From positions 1 through 8,715 of the forward strand of contig CABUWR010000042.1 of the NCBI GenBank assembly GCA_902495265.1: a DNA stretch of 8,715 nt, given 5' to 3'. A program made the translations under genes and the position numbers. The notes under the pieces are model-generated. The model was not told the origin of the DNA, searched no databases, and was given only the letters and a program-made list of their open reading frames with translations. The stretch is from an uncultured Collinsella sp. Lineage in GTDB: Bacteria > Actinomycetota > Coriobacteriia > Coriobacteriales > Coriobacteriaceae. Positions 6,156-8,715 of this stretch are shown here, piece after piece. The first letter of the stretch is position 1, and every line of letters starts with the position of its first letter.

Positions 6156-6197
6156 AAAAGGCGAGGCATGACCAGAAGGTCAATGCCTCGCCTTTTT
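6156..6197. terminator. Bidirectional Rho-independent terminator (pyrE and the facing regulator gene)
   Basis: AAAAGGCGAGGCAT (6156-6169) pairs perfectly with the arm at 6183-6196. After one bulged A the stem continues four more pairs to the tetraloop AGAA (6174-6177). The plus strand ends in five T and the minus strand in four T, so it can work both ways. It lies 70 bases after pyrE and would also stop transcripts from the RpiR-type gene read towards it. Confidence 0.9.
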
Positions 6198-6271
6198 CAT
6201 GCCAACTTGTTCGCTCTGGACGTCGCTCGCTGTCCGTTCTCTACCTGCGGCGTTGTCTTGCTCCGGATGGG

Positions 6272-6354
6272 TAGTCGTTGGGGGCGTTCTTAAACGACTA
6301 GTCGTTGGGGACGTTCTTGTTTGACTAGTCGTTTAAGAACGTCCCCAATGACTA
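6272..6354. repeat. TTGGGGAC hairpin-repeat cluster 2: three overlapping 29-bp units
   Basis: Unit A is 6272-6300 (plus), unit B 6299-6327 (plus) and unit C 6326-6354 (minus). Neighbours share the dinucleotide TA. Units A and C have 8-bp stems (TAGTCGTT/AACGACTA in A, one changed pair in C) around a 13-base loop GGGG-C-GTTCTTA; B keeps only TAGTC/GACTA. B and C together form a hairpin of two 20-base arms (6299-6318 with 6335-6354) with one non-Watson-Crick pair. GTAG stands at the outer foot of A and, inverted, of C, as in REP elements tied to RAYT transposases. The array ends one base before the stop codon complement of the regulator gene and may help end its transcript. Confidence 0.75.
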
Positions 6355-6355
6355 C

Positions 6356-8715
<2,360 letters not shown>

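Overview
The window looks like a chromosomal segment of a high-GC gut actinobacterium. The Collinsella/Coriobacteriia type is my best guess, from codon use, strong AGGAG-type ribosome sites and the mix of sugar genes; this is recognition, not a computed assignment. Most of the content concerns uptake and breakdown of plant-type beta-glycosides, with one housekeeping gene, pyrE, among the sugar genes.

Layout. (1) 1-567, minus strand: N-terminal 189 residues of an esterase-like protein that runs off the left edge. (2) 568-1057: an AT-rich divergent control region with many TAAAC/GTTTA half-sites, including a perfect palindrome lying between a -35 and a -10. (3) 1058-2485: a two-domain PTS permease (EIIB-EIIC, beta-glucoside/glucose superfamily, no EIIA), followed by a hairpin terminator. 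(4) 2695-4008: a cytosolic apiosidase-like (DUF4038) glycoside hydrolase with a possibly folded leader. (5) 4009-4317: a cluster of TTGGGGAC repeats, a remnant of a second DUF4038/DUF5605-type glycosidase gene, and a large inverted repeat. (6) 4318-5229: a ROK-family sugar kinase, most like beta-glucoside kinases. (7) 5406-6086: pyrE, followed by a strong bidirectional terminator. (8) 6272-6354: a second cluster of the same repeats, as three overlapping 29-bp hairpin units. (9) 6356-7210, minus strand: an RpiR/MurR-type regulator. (10) 7413-8715: a GH1 6-phospho-beta-glucosidase, cut by the right edge and divergent from the regulator.

How the genes may work together (inference). The EIIBC permease would import and phosphorylate a beta-glycoside, and the GH1 enzyme would split the phosphorylated product. 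The ROK kinase could phosphorylate glucosides or sugars that enter or are released unphosphorylated. The DUF4038 hydrolase could trim a side sugar such as apiose, and the esterase an acyl group. The RpiR protein, with its sugar-phosphate-sensing SIS domain, is the natural candidate to control the GH1 gene. The TAAAC-rich region would be read by a different regulator not encoded here.

The most unusual sequence features are the TAAAC operator field, the overlapping hairpin repeats whose stems differ in a compensated way between the two clusters, and the glycosidase remnant abutting one of those repeats.
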